Part shown: piece after piece, positions 50,356-61,264 of the stretch
Numbering within the stretch: position 1 is the first letter of the stretch
Layout of the letters: each line of letters begins with the position of its first letter
Assembly (NCBI GenBank): GCA_004026145.2
Contig: CP034977.1
Location: forward strand, 2,452,543-2,516,542
Origin: Takifugu bimaculatus
Lineage: Eukaryota > Chordata > Actinopteri > Tetraodontiformes > Tetraodontidae
Reading direction: 5' to 3'
DNA length: 64,000 nt
Made by a program: the position numbers and the translations under genes
The notes under the pieces: generated by a model
Seen by the model: the letters and a program-made list of their open reading frames with translations, nothing else
Databases searched by the model: none
What the model was told of the DNA's origin: nothing

Positions 50356-52313
50356 TGTTTTTGTACTGTAGATTAAAGAATATGCGTGTTTCAGGGTCAC
50401 ACGGATGAGCTGTGGGGTCTGGACATCCATCCCTCCATGGAGCAGTTTGTTACCTGCTCTCAGGACAAACAGGTTCACCTCTGGGATACAAACTCCCATC
50501 AACCTCTCTGGAGCAAGACCATTGAGGTGACTGGTGTTTAAGCATAAATTAGCGAATATACAATTCTGTAGAGTGTAGACAGAACTTCTCTACTGCTTTG
50601 TGTGCCCCAGGATCCAGGGAGATGTGCTGGCTTCCATCCCAGCGGGGCTGTTATAGCTGTGGGCACCATGACTGGAAGGTTGGGCTTCGGTTTTTAGTTC
50701 ATTAGATGTCTGGCAGAGTACATGTAACCTGACACTTCTGTCATTGTATCCTATCTGATTGATTTAGGTGGCTTGTGCTGGATGCCGACACCCACGATCT
50801 TGTTTCTATGCACACGGATGGCGATGAGATCATTTCCAATGTCAAGTATTCTCCAGGTAAAATCTCAGCAGGGTGAAACACTGGAGGCAGTGACGCGAGC
50901 GCCTGTCATGTCATAACTGCAGCATTTCAATTCTGGCCTTTTTGTGAATTTAGATGGAAACTTCCTGGCTGTTTCTTCCCATGACAACTTTGTTTACATC
51001 TACGCTGTGACGGAGAACGGCCGGAAGTACAGCCGTGTTGGGAAATGCACTGTAAGTACACATCCCAAATGAATTAGTGTCACACTTCAGAGCATTAGAA
51101 ACCTCAGTAAAATGTTTATTTACAGCTATAAAATCAATTTCTGCGGCTATTGTTGATTCTTACAGCCCTTTTAAATAATGCAGATTAATGAGAGTGACTC
51201 AGAAATCTGATTTGTGCTGTTAATGCAACATAAAGTTTGTTTCCTCAGGGCCACTCCAGCTTCATCACACATGTGGACTGGTCCAAAGACAGCCGTTACC
51301 TCATCACCAACTCAGGAGACTACGAAATCCTCTTCTGTATGTTGTAGCTCAGCCTTCAGTTCTCTCAGTTAAATCTTGAACCAAACTCAACTGTCAACAT
51401 CACGTGACCGTTTCAGGGGAGGCTGCCAGCAGCAAACATGTGACCAACATGGACACGGTGCGTAACGTGGAGTGGGCCACTTCCACCTGCACGCTCAGCT
51501 TTAACACTTTTGGTACGTTGATGAAAACGTCGCTGTGTTTTAGTGACACCAGATGCAGCATCATTTTAGACATTTTTGACTCTGAAATTTGGATGAATCC
51601 TTTTCTGCTTTGTCAGGAGTCTGGCCAGAAGGAGCAGACGGAACAGACATCAATGCCGTGTGCAGGTCACATGACGGATCCCTGCTGGCCTCTGCTGATG
51701 ACTTTGGCAAAGTGCACTTGTTCTCCTTCCCCTGCTGTCAGCCAAGGGTCAGTCATGTTCGCTCACACTGAGACGCAGAAGATCAGGGTCAGAGTTTGTA
51801 TTTTTCAGAGTTGCTGCTCACACGTTGACCATTTCCTCGCCCAGTGCTGAGCAGCAGAACTGTGCCGACGAGACGCCTCACCAGCACACGTTTAACGTGG
51901 ATCATTTCAGCCAGATGTTTATTCTGTTTAAGAAGTTAAAGCACTGAGTTCAAACCATAAACTGGAGATAATTTCAGTTAGCTGTTCACACAGGCTGAGT
52001 CAAATCATCACAGATGTTTGAATGAGTTCTTCAAGGTATGCTCTTGTAGAATTAAACCCATTTTACAGACATTTTGTGGCCACACCGTAAACAGCCCGAG
52101 GGTGTTGAGGGGTTGTAATTATTTAAACAGACGAAAATAAGAGGGAACTAATTCAGTACTTTTTCCGCTCTTAACTCTTTCCCTCAGGCTCCGAGCCACG
52201 AGTACGGCGGGCACAGCAGTCACGTGACCAACGTTGCCTTCCTGCACGATAACAGTCATCTGATCTCCACTGGTGGGAAAGACACCAGCATCCAGCAGTG
52301 GGTGGTCGTCTAG
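38896..52313 (+). CDS. eml2: Echinoderm microtubule-associated protein-like 2 (22 coding exons, long form)
   Basis: Exons: 38896-38968, 43234-43455, 43612-43729, 43854-43955, 47852-47880, 48148-48277, 48392-48541, 49020-49089, 49191-49301, 49384-49479, 49558-49692, 49776-49875, 49951-50105, 50190-50315, 50395-50526, 50611-50678, 50768-50856, 50954-51051, 51249-51336, 51417-51512, 51617-51747, 52188-52313. All junctions are GT-AG in phase; 814 residues. Domains: N-terminal trimerising coiled coil (about 37-70), basic Ser-rich linker (about 90-180), HELP motif (LKLQWVYGYRGRDC, about 219-232), then tandem WD repeats of the TAPE double propeller to the end. EMLs bind tubulin and tune microtubule dynamics. 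EML2 over EML1/4 is chosen from residues such as YLGHNDD, HPDMVTIATG, GVFDR, EKHEKPKYVLCV and ASADDFGKVHLF. The N-terminus resembles EML1, so EML1 is the alternative. ATG 38896 has A at -3. Confidence 0.9.
40953..41242 (+). promoter_or_regulatory. eml2: Candidate eml2 promoter P2 with alternative first exon
   Basis: ATG ATG GCA G at 41233-41242 is followed by a strong donor GTAGGTGAG. It ends in phase 1, exactly the phase needed by the exon at 43234, giving MMADDTVSASSN.... Upstream are a GC box (GGGGCGGGG, about 40953-40962) and a TATA-like AATAAAAG (40963-40970). Product would keep the coiled coil but replace the first 24 residues. Confidence 0.5.
41552..41575. repeat. (GT)12 microsatellite
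   Basis: Pure GT run in eml2 intron 1, preceded by a shorter interrupted GT stretch. Confidence 0.9.
44565..44793 (+). promoter_or_regulatory. eml2: Candidate eml2 promoter P3 with alternative first exon (short form)
   Basis: ATG TCG AAG TCT TCC AG at 44777-44793, in a GCC-ATG context, is followed by donor GTAAAG. It ends in phase 2, matching the exon at 47852. The result, MSKSSSKSKEC..., lacks the coiled coil and resembles the human short EML2 start (MSSFGAGKTKE). A TATA-like TTTAAAAG lies at 44565-44572 with GC boxes just after it. Confidence 0.6.
45476..45545. repeat. Compound (GT)n microsatellite
   Basis: Two GT blocks separated by ATAA within eml2 intron 4, about 70 nt in all. Confidence 0.95.
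50318..50353. repeat. (AC)18 filling half of a 79-nt eml2 intron
   Basis: The repeat starts at the third base of the intron (CAG|GT then ACAC...) between exons ending 50315 and starting 50395. It therefore overlaps the 5' splice-site region. Confidence 0.95.
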
Positions 52314-52815
52314 GCAACTTCAGCACCTCACATCTGGAATACCAGTGAGAGACCATCATCCTGACTGATTCCCGACACTTTTCCATAGTTTTCCTTAGAG
52401 GGCAGTATATCCTCACACACTGACACAGGAAGACAGGCTGACGAGTAGCAGTGTAACAGAATATGATTGCAGTTTGTAATAGAATGTACGGGAATTGAAT
52501 CGTTGCCACACAGGAAACAAATCCCATCTTCCTGCCTGCAACTCCAGTCTATCCACAGTTTAATTATGTCACTTTTCAAATGTGCCTAACCCCAGGCCTC
52601 CTCACCCCATGCTATACACTTTTTGTTTCACTCCTTAATTGCAAATCATGTGTACTTACGGCTTAGATGATGTTTTAATGCATGCTACATTTACTGTGAT
52701 GTCATACTGGATGGTACACTAATAATTTATCCTCACAAATGACAGCCAGAAGTGGGTTTTTCCAACATTTATTAAATCTGTTCGTGCAATAAAAGTATTA
52801 CCACCCACCCGAACC
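52314..52815 (+). other. eml2: eml2 3' UTR
   Basis: About 500 nt from the stop TAG (52311-52313) to just past AATAAA at 52788-52793. No other coding frame is visible. Confidence 0.6.
52788..52793 (+). terminator. Polyadenylation signal of eml2
   Basis: AATAAA 475 nt after the stop codon. A further AATAAA at 53501-53506, also followed by a T-rich stretch, could serve a longer 3' UTR or an unrelated transcript. Confidence 0.65.
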
Positions 52816-55800
52816 ATAGTAATTATGACAGTTATCAATCTTCCCATGTTTAAATTGTATGTACCAACCAAAATCATCTTATTTATATGGCATTAAAATA
52901 GTAGATTGTGGATTATTGTACATGAAGAAAAATATGTTTAAATGTCAAGTATACATTATTTGAAATACAAGGATAAAACATGAGAATATTAAAATATATA
53001 TATATAAATCATTATTTCACCGTTTCTGAAGCCCAACTTTACACGAAGCCTTTACACTCATGCAGGGATGTTATTAAACAGAATGTAACCCTGACAACTT
53101 ATGCAAATAGGGAGATTATGTTTGAATGTTCGTGTTTCAAGTATTCCAGGTTCATTTTTGTCGGTGAAAGATACAAACCGGTTTCTTCTTGGTGTCATGT
53201 AACCCCCTCCGCTCCCCTCCCCTCTCTCAGTTGTGCAACCGATTGCAATTGCGCTGCCTTTGAACAGACGCTAGATGGCGCTTTAACGCAATTGAATGAG
53301 CATGATTGAGGTAAACCTACTGTCACTGTTCTTACTGTCGCAAAGGTCTTTAGAGTATATACGTATTCTGTAGTATATCAGAGTGGCTGTGATAATTTAA
53401 TATTTAACTCTGAGAATGATGGGTGTTATATTAATATAGTGGCACAAAGATCCTGCTGACTGCTGTGCTGTGGAAGCTGTGCTTTGCCTTCTGTTTTATT
53501 AATAAAGTTTTTACCCAAGTGTTATCAGCGGTTCTGGATTGGATTTCAATGCAAAGCTGAAAGAAATTTGACTAACAAGCCAGCTGTGCGGTGAATCAGA
53601 AGATCAGATTGTGATTCTGATGGGAAATGTTGGCTCATATCTGATCTCTTTTTCGGGATGAGGGTGTTCTGCTGTTTCTACAATACAGCATCAACACCAC
53701 TTTGTTTCAAGAACAATCAGCTTAAGAAATTAACCTACATTTAAAGCTTGAAGTAGAATGAAAGTAAAACCAAATCACACGAGGTGCTTAAGCTGAGTAT
53801 CAGACATCTACATCGCTAACGGTAAATTTACTTATAACTTGAGCTGCTCAGGATGTATTTAGAGCCGGGAAGTTGGAGGTAAAAGCTAGAGAAAGGATTT
53901 GGACGTTTATCCTGTGTGCAGCTGCAGTGAGGAAGGCCGGGTCAGGCTGGTAATGACGGCCTGTTGCCTGTCAACACCTCTGAGGTCATGACGGAGGGCT
54001 GGAGCCCCCAGAAATCTCCCTGTAAACCAAAACATGTTGTTAGGAGATCTGTGACCAAACAGATTTAATGCAACTTCTTTGACCTATTACACATAAACAT
54101 GATTGATGTTGGGAAAAAGTGACCACGAAACTGCTTAAAAAAAGAATCAAAACAGGGAAACGGGAACCATGACTATAGATATTGAAAACACAAACAGCTT
54201 TTTATTTTCATGTTAGCCGGCCAAAGAGGAAAGTCACAATTGTACCAGGATCTACTGACAAGATGAAGGACAAAAGGTTTGAAGAGAGAATAGCATTAGA
54301 TATTTGATACGCTAACACAATAAACAACGACCTTTAGGAAGAGAGCTAGACAGAGGACAGGGATGAATGGAAGGCAGCGCTGGGATTTCCAAGGAGAACG
54401 CTAACCCTTTTCAGAAACGGGAGATTCGATTTCTGGTGTTTTGGGTTTTTGAGGGAGGCTAATTGTAGTTGGTCTTATAGGGGCAAGGTCATGGCCATTC
54501 CACCTGGGAATTATGAGCTGATGAGCTGAGTCTTGATGCTATTTCAGCTCCTTTCCTCAATACCATTATCACATACCTGAGCAACATTCACTTGGTCAGT
54601 GTCAACACGCTATTTTTAACCCAGCCTTCTTCAAAATCTGGATTTCTGTTTTTAAAAAATTCCCGCTCATCCCACTATGACAACAGAGCTGTTATAAGAC
54701 CACAGGATGGACCAAGTGTTATCGAGCTTCTTCAGAACCATTTCTGTGCTGGTGCATTTCCTGCATTCCAGTTTATCTCATCGCCAACCAGAGAAGAAGA
54801 GTTATTTTTGTGGTAGAACACGGATGGAGTACGAGTAAATATAATAATAATCACAAATCTGAAGTGGTAGAACTATTATAGCATCCATTTAAAAAACAAA
54901 CACAAGCGCCTTATTTTAATCATCACTGCTGGAGTTTGAGCTTTATTTTTGCTGACTGAAAGGCCAAATAAGATTTTTTTTGGTTTGTTTTAAACCTTTA
55001 TTCTTCTCACCTAAAGTCAATCGCATATTTGATTCAGATTTTTCAGACTGTAACTACTTTGGTAGCACACAGCAAATCTTTAACAGGAAGAATCAGAGAT
55101 TCCGATGACTCTGACATGGTCCCCAGGGTCCCTTATTCTTTAGTAAAAAGTTCATCAACCACAGTTTTCTTGAGAAACCATGTGTTTCCATTGTTGGGCT
55201 CAGAACTCAGCTCAAGTGTTCTCTGAGTTGTGGAGGAGAGTTCAGGACGTGAGAGACGTGGTTGGAAGGCAGGTTAGCCAAGCTGATGGCTCTGGTGGTT
55301 TCCTGATAAATTCACAATAAAATGTCTATTCATGATCAAATCACACACACTGAAGGCACGTCCGTCCTTCCAGATGTATCAATTGAGGAAAAATCCCTTT
55401 TTCTGCTTTATGGAAGCACTTTTACAATCAGACTTTGCTGTGTTCGTTGATTTTTTTCCTCTTTTTTTATGTGAGAACGCAGTCGTGAGAACACAACGCG
55501 GTTTCGCTTGTTCTCAGAGACACGGGATGGAATATTTTGACAGTCTGTGTCCAAACCAGAGATAATAAAAGTCTGACGGTGAAATTTAGAAAAACAGAGC
55601 AACACGTGTATGAAATTAATCTGGGACCAAGACAATGAAAAGAGGTTGAAATTTCCTCTGAACTCTAGTTTGATTTAAAGAAGCTTGAAATGCTGCTTTA
55701 TTCCTTTTTATTGTGATTTCTATAACTGTTTAACACCGAAACAAGCAACCGACTGATGAACAAAGTGTTTAAAGCAAAGGGGAAATTTGACAAAAGTAGT

Positions 55801-56000
55801 GATGTGGTGGGATCGTCGCCCCACATCTGCAGAATGCAGAGGGGTTTTTTTCCAGCTCGCTCGCATCAAAGGCGTCCTGGTTCTGAAGTCGCGCTTTGCT
55901 CCTTTCATCTCGGCAGGAAGCTGATTCGGAGCGCGTCTCACACTGGCCTGGATCCTCCGGGCCTTCAGCACCTGTCTCAACAGAGCAGGATGGGGATGAT
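52816..56000. other. Downstream intergenic stretch, no gene recognised
   Basis: AT-rich sequence with scattered short frames, none splice-bounded or similar to a known family. It contains a CTCF-like word at 53268-53281 (12 of 14 consensus positions). Confidence 0.5.
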
Positions 56001-56008
56001 GGGCGTGG

Positions 56009-56036
56009 ACACACACACACACACACACGCACGCAC

Positions 56037-56080
<44 letters not shown>
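56009..56080. repeat. (AC)n microsatellite with AC/GC interruptions
   Basis: About 72 nt of CA dinucleotides with a few CG-containing units. It creates spurious frames on both strands. Confidence 0.95.
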
Positions 56081-56083
<3 letters not shown>

Positions 56084-56888
56084 TGCTCTGATGAATTTTT
56101 ATGTTGCTTTTGTGCCTCTAAGCAGCTGGAGTGAGTCAGCGATCCATCCAGGAACACTGAACCTGGGTCGTCATGCTGCAGAACGTCGTCTGTGCCTCAG
56201 ATTGTCGGTCCTGCAGAGAGCAAATTCAATGGAGTCGGGGTGAAGTTTCATCCGTGGGAGGAGAGACGCCTCCAGCGTCCAGCGTCCAAGAGCATGGCGG
56301 ATGGAAGTGAGCCGGGAACAACACAGTGTTGTCAACGCCATCACCATCTGACGTTAACATGAGCTCGTAAACCCAGTTATGCAACCGAGGGACAGGTCTG
56401 CTCAATAACTGCAGTGTTCCCTTAGTTCATTTTTAAAATGGCTTCCTTCACTCATGCGTCCTCCCTTGAAATTCTATAAATATGTGAAAAAGACGCTAAA
56501 TTTAGGGGGTTTCTCCTGTTCATGATACGGTTTCATACCACAAAAGTTTGTATTGTTTATATTTGTTGTGTTTGTTTCACACTTGTGCGATTTTCCTGGA
56601 AATTTTACCATTTTACAATGAATTATTTATAACTTGTCTGTAAATGGTTTGTTGGCTGCGTTTTGAATGCTAGCGCCCCCTGCAGGAGACTCTTACATTC
56701 AAGTATCAATATTTCAAACATTAAAAAGAAAATAGCTAAAGTTGGATGCTCAAATCAACTGATGGAATGCTGCTCAGCCATTTTCCTCATTATTTATTTT
56801 ATCCTTTTGACCATTTTGGTCTGGGCTGAAATGACTCTGCCTCAGGTAGGAATGTCAATGTCTATCCAGTATTGTTGTAGGCAGGGAA

Positions 56889-56973
56889 ACACACACACAC
56901 ACACACACACACCCTAACCCTAACCCTAACCCTAACCCTAACCCTAACCCAACCCTAACCCTAACCCTAACCC
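56889..56973. repeat. CA microsatellite fused to an interstitial telomere-type array
   Basis: A CA run (56889-56911) passes directly into tandem CCCTAA units (56911-56973), the vertebrate telomere repeat. There are about ten units with one unit shortened by a base near 56950. Confidence 0.95.
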
Positions 56974-57149
56974 ACTGTCTTTTTACAGACAATGCATTTC
57001 CCAGCTTTAATCCTGACCCTAACATCACAACCACCCCCCCACCTTAACCTTTACCCAGTTCCTAACTTTAAAACCAATATTTACCAATCAGTACCAGAAT
57101 GTACAATTTTCTACTCAATATTTAGCCTGTACACGAACACACACGCACA

Positions 57150-57247
57150 CAGAGACAATTATCTCTCTCTTTTGCATTACATCTTGCTCTCAATCTCTTG
57201 CTTTCCCTATCTGCAGATCTCCCAGTCTCTCGCTCACTTTATCAGTT

Positions 57248-57308
<61 letters not shown>

Positions 57309-57480
57309 CTCTTCCTTTCTCTCTCAGTTGGTCTCATTCCCCCTGCCCCCCCCCTCCGTCAAACTCTCCTTTCTCTCTCAGTTGGTCTCATTCTCTCTCT
57401 CTCCCTCTCTCTCTCTCTCTCTCCCTCTCTCCCCCCTCTCTCTTAGTCAAACTCTCCTTTCTCTCTCGGTCTGCCTGTTG
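57150..57480. repeat. Long polypyrimidine region with CT microsatellites
   Basis: Over 300 nt nearly free of purines on the plus strand, with a pure CT block at about 57249-57301 and a second one around 57394-57422. A partly duplicated unit (TTTCTCTCTCAGTTGGTCTCATT) occurs at about 57315 and 57370. Confidence 0.9.
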
Positions 57481-57541
57481 GTGTGGCTCTCTGCAGTTGC
57501 TGCTGTTCTCTACACTATTTGCACCCTCGTCCGTCTCTCAG

Positions 57542-57634
57542 GTTCCTCACGCAGGCTAAAGGAAAGTAAACGCCTCTTTAAGCGTCTTCTGAGCGGACAC
57601 ACGGAGGAGACAGCAGCAATCAGTCCACCTAAAG
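57542..57634 (+). other. Weak candidate exon, unrecognised product
   Basis: A 93-nt open segment lies between an acceptor-like CTCTCAG preceded by a very long pyrimidine tract and a consensus donor AAAG|GTGAGTG. Both ends are phase 1, so it is a symmetric exon candidate. It would encode a basic peptide (RRLKESKRLFKRLLSGH...). Reading further upstream gives a hydrophobic, transmembrane-like stretch, LLVWLSAVAAVLYTICTLV. I do not recognise a family. The CT-rich surroundings make chance sites likely. Confidence 0.25.
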
Positions 57635-58104
57635 GTGAGTGCAGCGTGTGTGGGTGTGTGTGTGCGTGTGTGTGTGTGTGTGTGTCCGTGTGTAAAAGCA
57701 GAAATCAGCTTAAATCAAAATGCCACCTGCAGAATGCTGATCCACTACACAACATTTAGCTTATTTGGTGCTGAAAGCAAGTTGGGTTCTTTGTTAATTG
57801 TTAAACTAACCTGGAAGATTTTGGGCTGTTTTGGGCTCATAAAACTTTCTCGTCGGCGTCAACACATCTGACACGCGATTATCAAACGCACGACGATACA
57901 GCTGTGAATTAAAACCAGCCAGTTGTGTCTGTTATCGTTGCCCATCTCTCCTGCTCCCTGACTTCATCTGACATCACTGGAGCACAACTGCATTTTACTC
58001 CCATAACCTTCCGCAAAATCAAATCAAATCATCAGTAAATGGAAAACTGGATGCTGACTGTTGCTAGTGTAGAGCAGATGGTTGTGTCACAGCTCTGTGG
58101 CTGT

Positions 58105-58105
<1 letters not shown>

Positions 58106-58141
<36 letters not shown>
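58106..58141. repeat. (AC)n microsatellite
   Basis: Pure CA run of about 36 nt in intergenic sequence. Confidence 0.95.
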
Positions 58142-58143
<2 letters not shown>

Positions 58144-59284
58144 CATGAGATCAGCTCTAACAGCGGACCTCTCCATCAACTATAGCCATGTTATTTCAGA
58201 TGAGTTAAAACGTCTCTAAAAGGCTGTTTTTGCACTCTGAGAAAATGGTTGATGAGACGTTTCGACACTCCCAGTTTTAAAAGATCATTTCCTGCCAAAA
58301 GACAGTTTTAATTTCAAAATAAGGAAGAAACAGAGAAATGCTGAAACCACGTTAGGAAGCAGAGTTAGACCGAGCATTCATTCATATTGATCATCTCACC
58401 CTGGGGGAGGGGGAAGGCCCCCCTGCTGGACCGATTCATCAAAGTGATTGCTTCTCTTGAGATTTCCATTTGTGGTCTTTAGTTAGTATGAGTAGAAAAA
58501 AATCACCAAGACTGTGAGGCTTCTGTGTCCTGAACAGCATAACCATTATTTTATACACGTATGCTGCATGTTCCCAGAGTGTGAATATGTGACAACTTGT
58601 TGGACGGAGGCAGCAGAGAGAGGGAGGAAAAGTCAGCGATAGCGGACTTCCAGGAAAGGATCATGCATCAGTGAGCCACAGGGAAACGCTTCAGCAGATG
58701 TTTGCTGTCCCTTTAGTAAACAGTTGGCACAATGAATCCGCTGTTCCTCCTCTAGAATTCGAGTTTTCTACTCTGACACCACTAATGTGAACATCAGCAG
58801 CTTCCAATCCTCATCATTCAATCAGGGTTTTGTTACTATTTTGTTTCATAGTTCACATTCAGCCACCCCCCCATTAAACCAATGATGTCATTGGTTTATA
58901 GTATAATAAATCTGTGCTCATTAACAAAAATATGAATTCAGTGAAGGGCTGATGAACATTCTGCTGATGTTTGTTCACCCTCTAGAGGCTGTCTGCGGTA
59001 AAGCAGTCATTAATTATATTTGATACCTTCAACTATGGTGATTAATAGCTGATCTGGCAGCTGAGAGTGGGGTACAACAGGGGCCAAGTCGGTCCTTATT
59101 TTGCATCACTTCCCCTCCTCTTCCTCACCAGAGCTCTTCGTCTCTTGCACTGAACTACTTGTGACCTCAGGAGAAATATAATCTACACCGCTTTAACTCC
59201 GACCTTGAAGGCCAGAGGATGGTTGTGGTTAGGATGGAGCCTCGGCTTTACTTACCAGCTCGATTCCCACCTCCCACTCCCCCC

Positions 59285-59289
<5 letters not shown>

Positions 59290-59345
<56 letters not shown>
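59290..59345. repeat. (AC)n microsatellite
   Basis: Pure CA run of about 56 nt following a C-rich stretch. Confidence 0.95.
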
Positions 59346-59347
<2 letters not shown>

Positions 59348-61208
59348 CTCTGCTTCCCTGATACAGATAGATCCGTCTCCTTCCTTGTGTATTATCAGTC
59401 TCGGAGTTTGAACTAAGGAATTTAGCATCATGCTAAAGAGAGATTCCAAAACAGAAACCATAATATTATGTTTCTTTCTAAGTATTTGAAAGCTGAGTAT
59501 CTTTTCGTAGCCTTAAAAACACCGTCTGTCACTTCAGATCTGTTTTTTGTCTGTCAGATGAGATATTATCTGGGTCCTAAGATAGAAATGTGTTAGCAAT
59601 GTAGCTGACACGCCTCCTCTCATCCTGCCTCTTGTGCACATGGAGGCAAATAAGTAGCGCGGGTGGGGTAAAAGAAACCCGAAGTGGCAGGTCCTTTCAA
59701 TTTAAGTCAATAAAGAAGCATTTAATAAGTTTCCACTAAATTGTGTGGACATAATATCGTTGCTCACAGAAGAAATCCCAACAGCCTGTTTGTGTTGGAG
59801 CTGATCAAGGAAATCAGAGCGCAGCAGTGAGATGATAAACAAGAAATTAGAAGGAGATTAGAGCATTTGTAAAGCAACCAACAAGTAGAGGAGAGAGAGG
59901 AAGGTGAATGGAGGAGGGGACAGGAGGATAAAAAAAGAAATTTGAGAAGAGGTTGAGTGTGAGAGAGAGCAGTGATGGTGTAATTGCTCTCCAGAGGAGT
60001 TTTCAGAAGCAGCACTTAAGAGCCTCTGTGGTTTAGTAATCACTGTGATTAAGGGGCAGCGAAATGCTAACAGCTAGCCCGACCAGAGCGGTGCGAGCCC
60101 GCTACATTATTACATTATACTGTCAGCTAAAATGATCTGAAATGAGTCTGAGTTCATCTACTTTGGCTCAGTTCCCGGGTTCAGAACTTGAGCTGGTGTG
60201 TTTGGACAGCCGAGCCTGCTGCTAAACATGCGTTTGAAGCTGCAGCACGGTGGGTGTTGTGAGTGCATACATAATTTGCACTTGACATTTTAACCGCAGT
60301 TTGTTTTCTGAGCTGTTTTTAACAATTTCAGTACAACAGCAACGCATAAATGCTTCACTGGTGGGAAGAAGTGGCCGACTGGTGAGGTGTGGGGTTCTCT
60401 GACACGGTCTTGGTCACTGAACGTCTCACACCTCTTCTCCAAATTGACCCAAACCATTTTTGCTGTGGGTGTCAGCACAAAATGTGCGACAAAGTGCGAT
60501 GATGAACTGGCAGATGGTTATTTGCAGTTGGGAGTGGGGGGGTTGTTGAGGGCAGGAGCCCAGAAAATGAGATGCCATACTTCTGGTCTGTTATTTAGAG
60601 AAATGACTCATAAGAAAGGGAAGGTAACTGTTGAAGTCACACACACACGCACACACACACACACGGGTGCGTGGACGTGGGCGACTCAGCTCCTATTTTA
60701 ATGGAGTCAAGAGCTCATTTGCATCAGCAGAAATATTTGCCACCATCCCCGCTGTTTTTTTGTTTGTTGTCATGGAGATAAGAAAATTATTTGTTTTTTA
60801 AATACATTCGTTCCTCTACAGCTGAATAATAAGCCACTGTTTAACTTCAATACTGAAAAATGATTCCCCTTCCCCTGCTCCCAATAAAAAAGACAGATTT
60901 AAATATTCCATACATTCATAAATATATAGGGACTGTAGGCAGCAGCTAATCAGCATATCTGTTTTGGGCTGTGGTTTTAGGTTTTAGATTAGACACAGCA
61001 GGATGGTAACCAGCCTCTGAAGATAAATGTAACCTGGAATCAATAAAGTCTGACGGTCAATTTAGTGAAGTCTATAATGTAATATGTAACAGAGGGTCAC
61101 ACACAGCATTGGTGTTGTGATGAATGGCTGATGGCCTCCAGGCTGAGATACAGATCTAAATGAAGGAAAGAAAGACGAGAGATAAGTGACAGACGAGAGA
61201 TAATGTGT

Positions 61209-61232
61209 CCTCTCTCTCTCTCTCTCTCGCTC

Positions 61233-61264
<32 letters not shown>
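61209..61264. repeat. Compound (CT)n/(GT)n/(GA)n repeat
   Basis: CT, GT and GA dinucleotide blocks follow one another. The CT and GA arms are complementary and could fold into a hairpin with the GT block in the loop. Confidence 0.9.

Noticed and set aside
38896..52313. Calling the EML gene eml1 or eml4
   Set aside because: The N-terminus is EML1-like, but many propeller residues match EML2 rather than EML1. A phylogeny would settle it.
56992..57759. 255-codon open frame, the longest in the window
   Set aside because: Most of it is (CT)n and pyrimidine repeat translated as Ser/Leu. It has no domain and begins in telomere-like repeat flank. Only its last 31 codons might be an exon.
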